From CAYSGL01 sp964520985 (GTDB lineage: Bacteria; Pseudomonadota; Alphaproteobacteria; Micavibrionales; Micavibrionaceae), in assembly GCA_964520985.1 (NCBI GenBank), contig CAZFPB010000001.1:1700149-1764148 (forward strand): 64,000 nucleotides of DNA. The letters are read 5' to 3'. Made by a program: the position numbers and the translations under genes. Shown here piece by piece: positions 34,916 to 43,273 of the stretch (within the stretch, counting starts at the first letter, position 1; each line of letters opens with the position of its first letter). Under the pieces are notes generated by a model that made no database searches, had not been told where the DNA came from, and saw only the letters and a program-made list of their open reading frames with translations.

Positions 34916-35614
34916 TTACCCGGCTTTTTTAGCACCAAAGCCAGCCAGAGACCATGTTTTTTCCAATATCGGGCGGACTTCGGTGAGGCTGTCGACGATA
35001 TGGTCGGGCGCGGCTTTGGCGAGGCGCTCGGCGTTCATCAGGCCGCCGGTTATGGAGATGCCGAGCAGACCCAGATGGCGGGCCACATCGGGTTCTTCGT
35101 GACTATCGCCGATGATAAAGGTTTTGTCTGGGGTAAAGCCGTTGGCGTCCATATAGGCGGCCAGACGCATCTGTTTGGAAAGACCGCGCGCAATCGTGGC
35201 CTTTTCCCTGTTGCCCGAAATATAATCCATATACGGGGCGATGCCGAGACGCGCAACATCCTGCTGCAATTCGCTATCCAAATGATTGCTGAGGATCATC
35301 GTGTGGACGCCATGACTGTTCAACCAGTCGAGCAGATCGGTCGCACCATCGGCGATTCCGCAGGTTGCGCTTTCGCGTTTATAGGTTTCCACGAAGATGC
35401 GGCTGTTTTCATCCACCGAGCGCAGGTAGGTATCGGCATCGACGCCCATTTTTTCGTAGAAGTGGATCAGCGGAAAAGTGAAGGTTGCCTGTTCTTCTTC
35501 CAGCGTTATCGGCGCGATGCCGAAATAAGCGAGGCAGGCATTGGTCGCCTCATGCGTGGCATGGGTGTCGTTGAACAGCGTACCGTTCCAGTCGAAAACA
35601 GCGAGATAGGTCAT
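34916..35614 (-). CDS. HAD-superfamily hydrolase
   Basis: A 232-residue HAD protein. Motif I is LAVFDWNGTLFNDTHATHEA, where the second acidic residue of D-x-D is replaced by Asn (D-W-N-G-T), a change that is accepted in the phosphoglycolate-phosphatase-like group. Motif II is MILSNHLD. Motif IV is KTFIIGDSHEEPDVARHLG. A helical cap lies between. It sits between rplT and pheS on the same strand and is probably cotranscribed with pheS, though the rplT terminator lies upstream. The substrate is unknown. Confidence 0.82.
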   Translation of the reverse strand: MTYLAVFDWNGTLFNDTHATHEATNACLAYFGIAPITLEEEQATFTFPLIHFYEKMGVDADTYLRSVDENSRIFVETYKRESATCGIADGATDLLDWLNSHGVHTMILSNHLDSELQQDVARLGIAPYMDYISGNREKATIARGLSKQMRLAAYMDANGFTPDKTFIIGDSHEEPDVARHLGLLGISITGGLMNAERLAKAAPDHIVDSLTEVRPILEKTWSLAGFGAKKAG

Positions 35615-35630
35615 GCCCCTTTATTGCAAA

Positions 35631-35660
35631 GAAAAACGGCCCCGGGAAGGGGCCGTTTTG
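35631..35660 (-). terminator. Rho-independent terminator after rplT
   Basis: ACGGCCCC and GGGGCCGT form an 8-bp GC stem with A/T tracts, just after the rplT stop on the minus strand. Confidence 0.88.
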
Positions 35661-35681
35661 AATTAGGGGTAATAACTGAAA

Positions 35682-36032
35682 CTATTTCAGCGCAGCTGCG
35701 GCTTGCTTGGCAATCGCGGCAAAGGCTGTTTCATCTTTCGCGGCGATGTCGGCCAGAACTTTGCGGTCCAGCTCGATACCGGCCTTTTTCAGGCCGTTCA
35801 TCATGCGCGAGTAGGTGAGGCCATGCAGACGGGCGCCGGCATTGATACGCTGAATCCACAAAGCGCGGAAATTGCGTTTCTTTTGCTTGCGGCCGATATA
35901 GGCGTACTGACCTGCTTTTTCAACAGCCTGTACAGCCGTGCGGAAACAGTTCTTACGACGACCGTAGTAACCTTTGGCTTTTGCGAGAATTTTTTTGTGG
36001 CGGGAATTCGGTCCCGATTTTACGCGTGCCAT
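35682..36032 (-). CDS. rplT: 50S ribosomal protein bL20
   Basis: A 116-residue basic protein. The start ARVKSGPNSRHKKILAKAKG and the block WIQRINAGARLHGLTYSRMM are family marks. bL20 binds 23S rRNA early in assembly. It starts directly after the rpmI stop with no gap. In many bacteria L20 represses this operon by binding the leader. Confidence 0.97.
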   Translation of the reverse strand: MARVKSGPNSRHKKILAKAKGYYGRRKNCFRTAVQAVEKAGQYAYIGRKQKKRNFRALWIQRINAGARLHGLTYSRMMNGLKKAGIELDRKVLADIAAKDETAFAAIAKQAAAALK

Positions 36033-36281
36033 CTATTGCGCTCCTTCAACTTTTTTAGCGGGCGGCTTTTGTTTTTTGGCGCGCGCGTAAGGCATGAAAT
36101 TCTTAATCACTTTTTCCGCATCTGCTTTAAACATCAGCATGGTGCGGCGTGCTTTACGCTTCATGTCTTTGGATTTGTTCATCATCATGTGCGAAGTCTT
36201 GGCTTGTCCGGCCTTAACCTTGCCGCTTGCCGTCAGCTTGAAGCGCTTCTTGGCAGAGCTTTTGGTTTTCATTTTCGGCAT
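36033..36281 (-). CDS. rpmI: 50S ribosomal protein bL35
   Basis: The start PKMKTKSSAKKRFKLTASGK and SHMMMNKSKDMKRKARRT are diagnostic. It has 82 residues against about 65 usual; the extra length is a C-terminal Lys/Pro-rich tail (YARAKKQKPPAKKVEGAQ). It begins the rpmI-rplT operon behind CAAGGAG. The gene infC, normally first in this operon, is not here. Confidence 0.97.
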   Translation of the reverse strand: MPKMKTKSSAKKRFKLTASGKVKAGQAKTSHMMMNKSKDMKRKARRTMLMFKADAEKVIKNFMPYARAKKQKPPAKKVEGAQ

Positions 36282-36305
36282 TTTTTAACTCCTTGAAAGG
36301 ATTGA

Positions 36306-36345
36306 TAAAAACACGATCGAGGCAGCCGTTTTCAGCCAGATCGTG
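36306..36345 (-). promoter_or_regulatory. Terminator-like hairpin in the rpmI leader (possible attenuator)
   Basis: On the minus strand CACGATC and GATCGTG pair around a 20-nt loop holding an inner GGC/GCC pairing, followed by five T. It lies about 25 bases before rpmI and after a good promoter. The upstream gene gpt has its own terminator, so this hairpin is likely a regulatory element of the ribosomal-protein operon. Confidence 0.45.
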
Positions 36346-36357
36346 CGGTAATGGGGG

Positions 36358-36387
36358 TTTATAGCGTCAAAAAGGGCCGGAAATCAA
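36358..36387 (-). promoter_or_regulatory. Predicted promoter of rpmI-rplT
   Basis: On the minus strand TTGATT, an 18-base spacer and TATAAA, about 80 bases before rpmI. Confidence 0.45.
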
Positions 36388-36475
36388 CACTTATTGTGCT
36401 TAAGGGATTACAAGTTTTCACAAGTTTGTCTACTTCGATCCGCGATTTTTAATTTCCTTGCGGGCTCTTCCCATG

Positions 36476-36498
36476 AAAAACGGGCGCAATACGCCCGC
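36476..36498 (-). terminator. Rho-independent terminator after gpt
   Basis: CGGGCG and CGCCCG pair around a 5-nt loop; the minus strand ends in five T. It lies about 45 bases after the gpt stop. Confidence 0.8.
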
Positions 36499-36540
36499 TG
36501 ATATAATCATATATAGCACAGACAGACGAAGAAGTCAGCC

Positions 36541-37044
36541 TTATTGGCGCGCCAGTGGTGTGGCGTACTGGTTTTCGAGGTCCCACGGGAAATGGACCCA
36601 GGTATCCTGGGAGACTTCGGTCACAAAGGTATCGACCAGCGGCGTGCCCTTGGGCTTGGCATAGATACAGGCGTAATGGGCGTTCGGGTACATCTCCCGG
36701 GCGACTTTGAACGTGGTGCCGGTATCGACGAGGTCGTCGATGATAATCCAGCCGAGGCCGCCGTCTTCATTGGCCATGTCGGGTTTTTTAAGAATTTGAA
36801 CGCCGCCTTGTTCTTTGACGTCATAGGACGAGATGCAAAATGTCTCGATGGTGAGGATTTCCAGCTCGCGGGCCGCGATACAGGCCGGGACGAGGCCGCC
36901 GCGCGTCACGCCGATAATGCCCTTCCATTTGCCGCCTTCGAGCGGGCCTTTGCCCAGAAGGCGCCAGGCGAGGGCCTTGCCGTTGCGGTGGAGTTCGTCC
37001 CAGGAAACAGGGAAATCTTTGCGGTATGCGTCTGCTGTGCTCAT
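36541..37044 (-). CDS. gpt: Xanthine-guanine phosphoribosyltransferase
   Basis: About 167 residues from the ATG at 37044 (MSTADAYRKDFPVSWDEL). The PRPP-binding motif is WIIIDDLVDTGTTFKVAR. The flexible-loop region and IIGVTRGGLVPACIAARELE give the pyrophosphate-binding R-G-G. The end TWVHFPWDLENQ is typical of XGPRT. It salvages guanine and xanthine to GMP and XMP at the membrane inner face. It is 42 bases downstream of a small exported-protein gene on the same strand. Confidence 0.93.
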   Translation of the reverse strand: MSTADAYRKDFPVSWDELHRNGKALAWRLLGKGPLEGGKWKGIIGVTRGGLVPACIAARELEILTIETFCISSYDVKEQGGVQILKKPDMANEDGGLGWIIIDDLVDTGTTFKVAREMYPNAHYACIYAKPKGTPLVDTFVTEVSQDTWVHFPWDLENQYATPLARQ

Positions 37045-37086
37045 GCGTTCCGTTTTACGCAAGACCGCCCTTAAAGGCAATATGGC

Positions 37087-37344
37087 TTAGCGGGAGAGGT
37101 ATGAGATGCGCTCTGGCTCGGCTTGGCCGTATTCCCGGGCGAACGGCTCCATTTTGGCGCTGACGGCGAAGAGTTTGTCCTGCTGCTTGGCGCGGGTGGA
37201 CATATCGCTGAAATGATCGATCTTGCCAGCGGTGGCATAAACGGCAACAACGCCGCCTGTGGCATCCTGCGCCTTGGCGAATAAATCGGTGGAATTGTAC
37301 GTGGCGGTACCCATCATCGCCATGCCGAGAAGAACCAGTTTCAT
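37087..37344 (-). CDS. Small protein, unknown, possibly exported
   Basis: An 85-residue protein behind AAGGGG. The N-terminus MKLVLLGMAMMGTATYNSTD is hydrophobic for 15 residues and could be a signal sequence, but the cleavage site is not clear. The rest (AGKIDHFSDMSTRAKQQDKL...) is polar and helical without cysteines. It is probably cotranscribed with gpt. No family recognised. Confidence 0.55.
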   Translation of the reverse strand: MKLVLLGMAMMGTATYNSTDLFAKAQDATGGVVAVYATAGKIDHFSDMSTRAKQQDKLFAVSAKMEPFAREYGQAEPERISYLSR

Positions 37345-37499
37345 GTTTTGCCCCTTTTGCTTGCCCTGTTATTTTTAGTTTCCCATAAATATTTAAAGGG
37401 GCCGTAAACTTTGCCTGCAATTAAAGGCATAATTTATCTCAAATTTTATCTATCTGCTTTTTGCTTGAAGTAACCATCCTTGTGCCTGTAAGTGAGGAC

Positions 37500-38243
37500 A
37501 TGATTTTTGCGCGCCTCCTCATATTCTGCCTGTTGCTGACAGGGTTGCCGAACGGATCGGCCCACGCGCAAAACGTAGCGCCCGTTGCCGCCCCAGCCCC
37601 CACTTTTTCGCCGGTGCTGATTGAGCTGTATACGGCCGAGCAATGTATGTATTGCCCACCGGCGGATGAATTGCTGGCGAAGCTTACCGCGCTCCCGGGA
37701 ATTATCGGTGTGGCGTGCCATGTCGATTATCTGGGGCCGGGCCAGTTAAAACTCACCCGCCCTTTCTGCCGCCAGCGTCAGCAGAATTATATCACTCAAA
37801 AAGTCGCAAGTCGTACCTACACGCCGATGATGGTGATCAACGGGCGCTATGAAGCCATTGGCTATCAAGGCGATAAAGTCAGCGCCGCGCTGACCAAAGC
37901 GCGCGGCGATATTATTTCCCGCATCGAGATTAAAAAAGGACAGGGATTGCTGTTCGATTATACGCTGCCAGCCATCCAGACGAACGGTGCGCCGGTATCT
38001 TTATGGATGATGATGTTTGATAAGCCGCATTATGGCCTGTCTCTACCAAGCCGCAATAACGGCAAGCCGGTTGAGTATGTGAATGCGGCCGGCCTGTATC
38101 AGATACTGGGGCCATGGGATGGTACGGCGCAGACAAAATCACAGGCGCTGATGATTGGCGGCGTGCGCAAGGGCATCGCGATTGCCGCGCAGGATGACAC
38201 CACAGGAAAAATTCTGGCGCTCGGCTCGTACAGTTTTGAATAA
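37500..38243 (+). CDS. Exported DUF1223 (thioredoxin-like) protein
   Basis: About 247 residues from the ATG at 37500, which follows GTGAGGA. Residues 1-22 form a signal peptide ending near SAHAQ. The mature part starts with a thioredoxin-like segment PVLIELYTAEQCMYCPPADE holding C-M-Y-C, then VDYLGPGQLKLTRPFCRQRQ and TPMMVINGRYEAIGYQGD. These match DUF1223, a periplasmic family of unknown role with a C-x-x-C thioredoxin-like site. The last third is beta-rich. It converges on polA with 6 bases between stops. Confidence 0.85.
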   Translation: MIFARLLIFCLLLTGLPNGSAHAQNVAPVAAPAPTFSPVLIELYTAEQCMYCPPADELLAKLTALPGIIGVACHVDYLGPGQLKLTRPFCRQRQQNYITQKVASRTYTPMMVINGRYEAIGYQGDKVSAALTKARGDIISRIEIKKGQGLLFDYTLPAIQTNGAPVSLWMMMFDKPHYGLSLPSRNNGKPVEYVNAAGLYQILGPWDGTAQTKSQALMIGGVRKGIAIAAQDDTTGKILALGSYSFE

Positions 38244-38249
38244 AGCGCG

Positions 38250-41045
38250 TTAGTGCGCTTCGCCCCAGTTTTTGCCAAAACCGGTTTCGACGATGAGCGG
38301 CACATCGAGCTGCGCCACGTGTTCCATGATCTCTTTGACCAGCGTAGCGGTCTGCGTCGTTTCATTTTCCGGCACTTCAAAAATTAATTCATCGTGCACT
38401 TGTAGAAGCATTTTGGCTTTCAGGTTAGCGGCGGCAAGAGCAGGCGGAATACGCACCATGGCTTTTTTCATGATGTCAGCGGCTGTGCCTTGCAAAGGCG
38501 CATTAATGGCGGCGCGCTCGGCACCGGACCGCCACGCGCCGTTTTTCGCATTGATGTTGGGCGTGTAGCATTTGCGCCCGAACAGGGTCTGCACATATTC
38601 GTGTTTACGGGCGAAGGCTTTGGTGTCTTCCATGAAGTCTTGAATTTCGCGGAAGGTGGCAAGGTAGCGATTGATAAAATCGCGCGCGACGCCGGGATCG
38701 CATCCCAGCTGCTTGGCAAGACCCCAACCGGAGATGCCGTAGATAATGCCGAAATTAACAGCCTTGGCCTGACGGCGCAACTCGGAAGAAACCTCGGCGA
38801 GTGGCACGCCGAACACCTGCGAGGCGGTGAGCGCGTGAATATCGACATCGTCGCGGAAAGCCTGTTTTAAAGCTTTGACATTCGCCATTTCGGCGGCGAG
38901 GCGCAATTCGACCTGCGAGTAATCGGCAGAGAGCAACACATGACCGTCTTCAGCGATAAAAGCCTGGCGGATTTTGCGGCCTTCTTCGGTGCGGATCGGA
39001 ATATTCTGCAAGTTCGGATCGGAAGAAGACAGGCGGCCTGTCGATGTGCCCGCCATCGAGAAAGACGTATGCACGCGGCCCGTCGCCGGATTGATCTGTT
39101 CCTGCAGCGCGTCTGTGTAAGTGCTTTTCAATTTGGCAAGCTGACGCCAGTCGAGCATTTTTTGTACAATCGTGTGGCCTTGCGCCGCGAGGTCTTCGAG
39201 CATGCCGGCGTCCGTTGACCATTGGCCGGTTTTGGTTTTGGTGCCGCCGGGCAGTTTCATCTGGTCGAAGAGAATTTCGCCGATCTGTTTGGGCGAGGCG
39301 ACGTTGAATTCCGTGCCGGCTTCTTTTTGGATCTCGCCTTCAAGATCGCGCAGGCGGATGGCAAAGTCGGCGCTCATGACTTTCAGGAATTTCGGATCGA
39401 CTTTGATGCCGTCTAGCTCCATCCGGCCGATGACCGGGATCAGCGGCCGCTCGATATCTTCATAGACGCTCACCATGTGCTCGCGTGCGAGACGCGGTTT
39501 GAACAGGTGATGCAGGCGCAGGGTGACATCAGCATCTTCCGCCGCATAATCGCGCGCGGCCATGATGTCGACTTTGTCGAAGGTGACGAGAGATTTGCCT
39601 TTGCCCGCGACTTCACTGAAGGGGATCGGCATGTGGCCGAGGAAGTCTTTCGAGAGATCATCCATGCCGTTTGAGTGAGAGGTGCCGTCCAGCGTGTAGG
39701 AAATCAGCATCGTATCATCGCAGGGATGGACATTGATCCCGTGCTTGGCAAAAATCTGCCAGTCATATTTTATGTTCTGGCCGACTTTTAAAACACTCTC
39801 ATCTTCCAGCAATGGTTTCAGGGCGGCGATCACTTCAGCCAGCGGTAATTGCGGCGTATCCTGTTTGCCATCGCCCAGAAGATCGGCTTCTTTATTATGG
39901 CCGAGCGGGATATACGCAGCTTTCCCTGCCTTACTGCTCAAAGATATACCCACTAGTGTGGCAATCGCCGGGGTTAGGTGCGTTGTTTCAGTATCGACGG
40001 TGACGATGCCCGCGTCTTGGGCTACTTTAATCCATGTTTGCAATGTTGCCATGTCATTGATCAGCGTGTAATTCTCATACGGCAGATCAAGGAAAGCGGC
40101 GCGCGGTTGATCGTTTGCAACGGGAGCCGCAGAGGGAGAAAAAGTTTGTGCAACAGGCTTTGCGATCGTATCGGCGTTTTGACCCAGACGTGCGAGAGCT
40201 GTTTTAAATCCCTGCGTGCGCAGGAAGTCATAGAGTTTATCTGTCTTGTAATCCTGCGCGATCATCGCTTCGAACCCGACAGGCAGCGGCGCATCTTTAG
40301 CCAATGTCACCAATTGCTTGGAAATACGCGCCAGATCCGCGTTCACTTCGAGCGCTTCGCGGCGTTTGGGTTGCTTGATGGTGTCTGTTTTTGCCAGAAG
40401 GTTTTCGAGCGATCCATATTCGGTGATGAGTTGCGCGGCCGTTTTGACGCCTATACCCGGCACGCCCGGAATATTATCGACGCTGTCGCCTGCGAGCGCC
40501 TGTACGTCAATGACCTGCGCAGGAGCGACGCCGAATTTTTCTATCACTTCATCAGCGCCGATATATTTCGCCTTGATCGGATCGTAGAGGCGCACATCGT
40601 CGTTGACGAGTTGCATCAAATCTTTGTCGGAGCCAACGATAGTGACGCGCTTGCCTTGTTCGACGGCCATGCGCGCATAAGTGGCGATGATGTCATCGGC
40701 CTCATACCCTTCTACTTCAATGGCGGGCACACCGAACGCTTCGGTCGCCGTGCGGAACAAGGGGAATTGCGGGATTAGGTCGGCGGGCGCTTCCTCACGG
40801 TTGGCTTTATACTGATCGTAAATGTCGTAGCGGAAATTTTTGCGCGCGGCATCGAAGATGACGGCAAGATAGGGCGCCTTCAAATCCTCGATCAGCTTGA
40901 CCATCATGTTGGTGAAACCAAGCACGGCGCCCACAGGCTGGCCTTGCGGGTTGGTCAAATTTTGCGGGAGAGCAAAATAGGCGCGGAAAATATATCCCGA
41001 TCCATCTACGAGGAAAATTTCGTCTTTGTCTGCGCTGGTTGCCAT
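38250..41045 (-). CDS. polA: DNA polymerase I
   Basis: A 931-residue polymerase for gap filling and primer removal. The 5'-3' exonuclease starts at residue 9 (IFLVDGSGYIFRAYFALP) with EGYEADDIIATYA. The 3'-5' exonuclease (about 330-530) has VTVDTETTHLTPAI and so keeps proofreading acids. The polymerase domain has motif A LLSADYSQVELRLAAEMA, motif B RRQAKAVNFGIIYGISGWGL and motif C LLQVHDELIFEVP. All three activities seem intact. It is monocistronic. Confidence 0.98.
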   Translation of the reverse strand: MATSADKDEIFLVDGSGYIFRAYFALPQNLTNPQGQPVGAVLGFTNMMVKLIEDLKAPYLAVIFDAARKNFRYDIYDQYKANREEAPADLIPQFPLFRTATEAFGVPAIEVEGYEADDIIATYARMAVEQGKRVTIVGSDKDLMQLVNDDVRLYDPIKAKYIGADEVIEKFGVAPAQVIDVQALAGDSVDNIPGVPGIGVKTAAQLITEYGSLENLLAKTDTIKQPKRREALEVNADLARISKQLVTLAKDAPLPVGFEAMIAQDYKTDKLYDFLRTQGFKTALARLGQNADTIAKPVAQTFSPSAAPVANDQPRAAFLDLPYENYTLINDMATLQTWIKVAQDAGIVTVDTETTHLTPAIATLVGISLSSKAGKAAYIPLGHNKEADLLGDGKQDTPQLPLAEVIAALKPLLEDESVLKVGQNIKYDWQIFAKHGINVHPCDDTMLISYTLDGTSHSNGMDDLSKDFLGHMPIPFSEVAGKGKSLVTFDKVDIMAARDYAAEDADVTLRLHHLFKPRLAREHMVSVYEDIERPLIPVIGRMELDGIKVDPKFLKVMSADFAIRLRDLEGEIQKEAGTEFNVASPKQIGEILFDQMKLPGGTKTKTGQWSTDAGMLEDLAAQGHTIVQKMLDWRQLAKLKSTYTDALQEQINPATGRVHTSFSMAGTSTGRLSSSDPNLQNIPIRTEEGRKIRQAFIAEDGHVLLSADYSQVELRLAAEMANVKALKQAFRDDVDIHALTASQVFGVPLAEVSSELRRQAKAVNFGIIYGISGWGLAKQLGCDPGVARDFINRYLATFREIQDFMEDTKAFARKHEYVQTLFGRKCYTPNINAKNGAWRSGAERAAINAPLQGTAADIMKKAMVRIPPALAAANLKAKMLLQVHDELIFEVPENETTQTATLVKEIMEHVAQLDVPLIVETGFGKNWGEAH

Positions 41046-41092
41046 AGCCGCACCTTGGCGCAGCTATGGTGAAATGTCCAGCCGGGAAAGAC

Positions 41093-42136
41093 TTATGGCT
41101 GACTTAAACGATGAAAGGCGTGTGCGCCAAGTAGGCCTGGTTGCGGGTGACGCACGAGCATAATCGGCACGTTCTCGGTAATATTATTGGTGCCAAGATC
41201 ATTCTTGTGGAAGGCTGTCATGAAGCTTCCATGGTTGAACAGGCGTCCCAATCTTGGTACGACACCGCCGGCGATAAAGACGGTGCGGGCATTCGTCGTG
41301 AGAACCGTTGAAGAAACGCAGGAGCCAAGCGTTTTTGAAAAAAGATTCAAAACCCAATCAGCGCATTGTTTTTGTTTAAAGGTACCTTCGCGGGCATAGG
41401 CTGTAATCTCCGCCGCTTCCTTGACCTGAAAATTTTTGCCCGTCACGTGCGCGTAGGCATTAAAGACTTTCGGCAAGCCGGTGCCGGAGGCAAAGGTTTC
41501 CTGCGTGACGTGAATATCTTCTTCGTCCTGCAACCTTGTGACCACATCGAGTTCTGTCTGATTTTCAGGAGAGAAGCTCCCGTGTCCACCTTCGCCGCCC
41601 ATGACTAAAAACTGGCCGCTTTTTGTGACAAGACCGGTGCTGACACCCAAGCCTGTGCCCGGGCCGATAACCGCAAAGCGGTGAGCAGGGTCGGATTCTA
41701 AAATGCGGGCAGGCGTTGGTTGGTGGTCCTGATTGTCAAATATTACAGATGGAAAAAAGGGATCGTCGCCGTGAGCGATGTATCGACAATCTTTTTCCTG
41801 TAGTGCGCGAATAGAGTACGTTATTGCCGCAAAGTCGTTCAGTACGGTTGCTTCAACACCCGCATTGGCGAAATCCACCGATTTTTTTTTCCAGGGACCA
41901 TTGGTGAACGTAATGTTGGCTGGGTCCGTCGCAGGGCTGGCCACGGCAAACACCCCTTGTGTGATTTTCTCAGGCGAGCCGCATTCATTCAGATAGGTTT
42001 TGATGATACTGGCAGGCGTATCGCTCGTGCCGTATTTGTATGTTTTCACGCTATTCAGATCGAGACCCTGATCTGTCGACAACGCCAATCGAAAATTTGT
42101 GCCGCCGATATCACCGACCAATGCAATGCCACTCAT
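41093..42136 (-). CDS. glk: Glucokinase
   Basis: About 347 residues from the ATG at 42136; the ATG at 42145 lies inside the ribosome site. It phosphorylates glucose with ATP. The phosphate loop is ALVGDIGGTNFRLAL, the sugar-binding region holds VLNDFAAI, GPGTGLGVS and GGEGGHGSF. TVFIAGGVVPRLG is the adenosine motif. It belongs to the bacterial Glk group, not ROK. It lies between polA and rlmB on the same strand with gaps above 45 bases. Confidence 0.93.
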   Translation of the reverse strand: MSGIALVGDIGGTNFRLALSTDQGLDLNSVKTYKYGTSDTPASIIKTYLNECGSPEKITQGVFAVASPATDPANITFTNGPWKKKSVDFANAGVEATVLNDFAAITYSIRALQEKDCRYIAHGDDPFFPSVIFDNQDHQPTPARILESDPAHRFAVIGPGTGLGVSTGLVTKSGQFLVMGGEGGHGSFSPENQTELDVVTRLQDEEDIHVTQETFASGTGLPKVFNAYAHVTGKNFQVKEAAEITAYAREGTFKQKQCADWVLNLFSKTLGSCVSSTVLTTNARTVFIAGGVVPRLGRLFNHGSFMTAFHKNDLGTNNITENVPIMLVRHPQPGLLGAHAFHRLSQP

Positions 42137-42195
42137 TATACCCATCCTTGTAATTTGTCGGATGGTTTTACGGGATGTATATGCAATATGTCAAG

Positions 42196-43053
42196 TTAAA
42201 TTGCGAGGGCGTACAAAGCCACTGCTGCCGCGTTCGAGACATTCAGGGAGGCAATGGCCCCGCCGGTCGGCAGGGTGACCAGAACGTCGCAATGTTCTTT
42301 GACCAATCGGCGCATGCCATCTCCCTCGGCACCCAGCACCAGCACGACTTTGTCGTATTTCGGCAGGGAATTGAACTGCTTGGGGGAGTGCTCATCAAGG
42401 CCGATAACCGTATAGCCCGCTTCTTTCAGGGTTTCGAGCGTGCGCGACAGGTTGGTTTCATAGGCCAGCGGCAGGTGATCGACGGCGCCGCAGGCGATTT
42501 TGGCCAGAATGCCGGTCGGCTCCGGCGCATGTTTGCGCTGGAGAATCATGCCGTCCGCACCAAAGGCACTGGCCGAGCGGATGATAGCGCCGACATTGTG
42601 GGGGTCGGTTACCTGATCGAGCATGACGATGACGCTGCGCGGCTTGTCGGCACTCTGGACGATCAGATCGGACACGGAAACTTCATCCAATGCCTGACAA
42701 TTCAGGGCAATCCCCTGATGTACCGTGCCGGGGGGAAGGGCTTTATCGAGCTGTTCCTTGGTTACGATCGTCGGGTTCGGGCGCTTGCTCACAGGCTTTG
42801 GCGAAAAACCCGCCATGGCAGCTTCGGTTATATAAAGAGCATGCACGAAACGCTGCGGGTTCTTCCACGCTTCGGTTACGGCGTGCGTGCCGAACAGGTC
42901 TATTTTCAGTTTGGAAGACGGCGCGGATTTCGCTGCCGGTTTTGGCCCACGAGCCGGGCGCTCGTCGCGGCGCGGCGCGGATTTTTCCGGGCGCGGACTA
43001 TTATTTTTGCCGAAAGGCGGCTTTTTGGCAGATTTCTGCGGGCGATGCTTCAT
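42196..43053 (-). CDS. rlmB: TrmH-family rRNA 2'-O-methyltransferase (RlmB-like)
   Basis: About 285 residues from the ATG at 43053; the longer frame above it runs into tRNA-Tyr. The N-terminal 50 residues are a basic Pro/Lys tail (PPFGKNNSPRPEKS). Next comes the substrate-binding domain (DLFGTHAVTEAWKNPQRF). The knotted SPOUT domain has MLDQVTDPHNVGAIIRSASA (motif 1), VLVLGAEGDGMRRLV (motif 2) and PTGGAIASLNVSNAAAVALY (motif 3). RlmB methylates G2251 of 23S rRNA. It is next to tRNA-Tyr, as usual in alphaproteobacteria. Confidence 0.9.
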   Translation of the reverse strand: MKHRPQKSAKKPPFGKNNSPRPEKSAPRRDERPARGPKPAAKSAPSSKLKIDLFGTHAVTEAWKNPQRFVHALYITEAAMAGFSPKPVSKRPNPTIVTKEQLDKALPPGTVHQGIALNCQALDEVSVSDLIVQSADKPRSVIVMLDQVTDPHNVGAIIRSASAFGADGMILQRKHAPEPTGILAKIACGAVDHLPLAYETNLSRTLETLKEAGYTVIGLDEHSPKQFNSLPKYDKVVLVLGAEGDGMRRLVKEHCDVLVTLPTGGAIASLNVSNAAAVALYALAI

Positions 43054-43071
43054 AAAGAGACTTAAGCGCTC

Positions 43072-43101
43072 TTGACAAAGAATGTAAAATTCTTTTTCTA
43101 T
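43072..43101 (+). promoter_or_regulatory. Predicted promoter of tRNA-Tyr
   Basis: TTGACA at 43072, an 18-base spacer and TTCTAT at 43096, 24 bases before the tRNA. The spacer holds the inverted repeat AAGAAT/ATTCTT. Confidence 0.5.
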
Positions 43102-43124
43102 CGGTCTGCAAATTTCGCACCCGT

Positions 43125-43209
43125 GGATGGGTGGCCGAGTGGTTAATGGCAGCAGACTGTAAATCTGCCCTCTATGAGTTCGCTGGTTCGAATCCAGCCC
43201 CATCCACCA
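43125..43209 (+). tRNA. tRNA-Tyr (GUA), island integration site
   Basis: The acceptor arms GGATGGG and CCCATCC pair fully, the CCA end is encoded, the anticodon loop CTGTAAA gives GUA, and a long variable arm is present as expected for tRNA-Tyr (85 bases). The T arm is GCTGG-TTCGAAT-CCAGC. The 3' end from 43192 on is duplicated at 53084-53104, so the present 3' end may derive from the integrated element. Confidence 0.97.
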
Positions 43210-43212
43210 TTT
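43192..43212 (+). repeat. Left attachment repeat (att) in tRNA-Tyr
   Basis: Twenty-one bases from the T arm through CCA and three T beyond are identical to 53084-53104. Outside this stretch the two copies differ. This is the crossover region of tRNA-targeting integrases. Confidence 0.92.
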
Positions 43213-43273
43213 TCTTTTAAACCAATCGGTTAGCTCGGGTTTTTGGCGGTCTTACAACCAAGTGAGCCAAACC

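Noticed and set aside
34580..35818. A 412-codon plus-strand frame opposite pheS and the HAD gene
   Set aside because: It mirrors two well-supported genes and has no motif or ribosome site.
39978..40778. A 266-codon plus-strand frame opposite polA
   Set aside because: polA is intact on the other strand with all motifs; the frame has Cys/His/Phe-rich shadow composition.
42175..43065. A 296-codon plus-strand frame opposite rlmB
   Set aside because: It is the complement of a complete SPOUT methyltransferase gene and runs towards the tRNA promoter.
43063..43203. N-terminal extension of RlmB across the tRNA-Tyr gene
   Set aside because: Those codons are the complement of the tRNA; the ATG at 43053 gives the normal protein.
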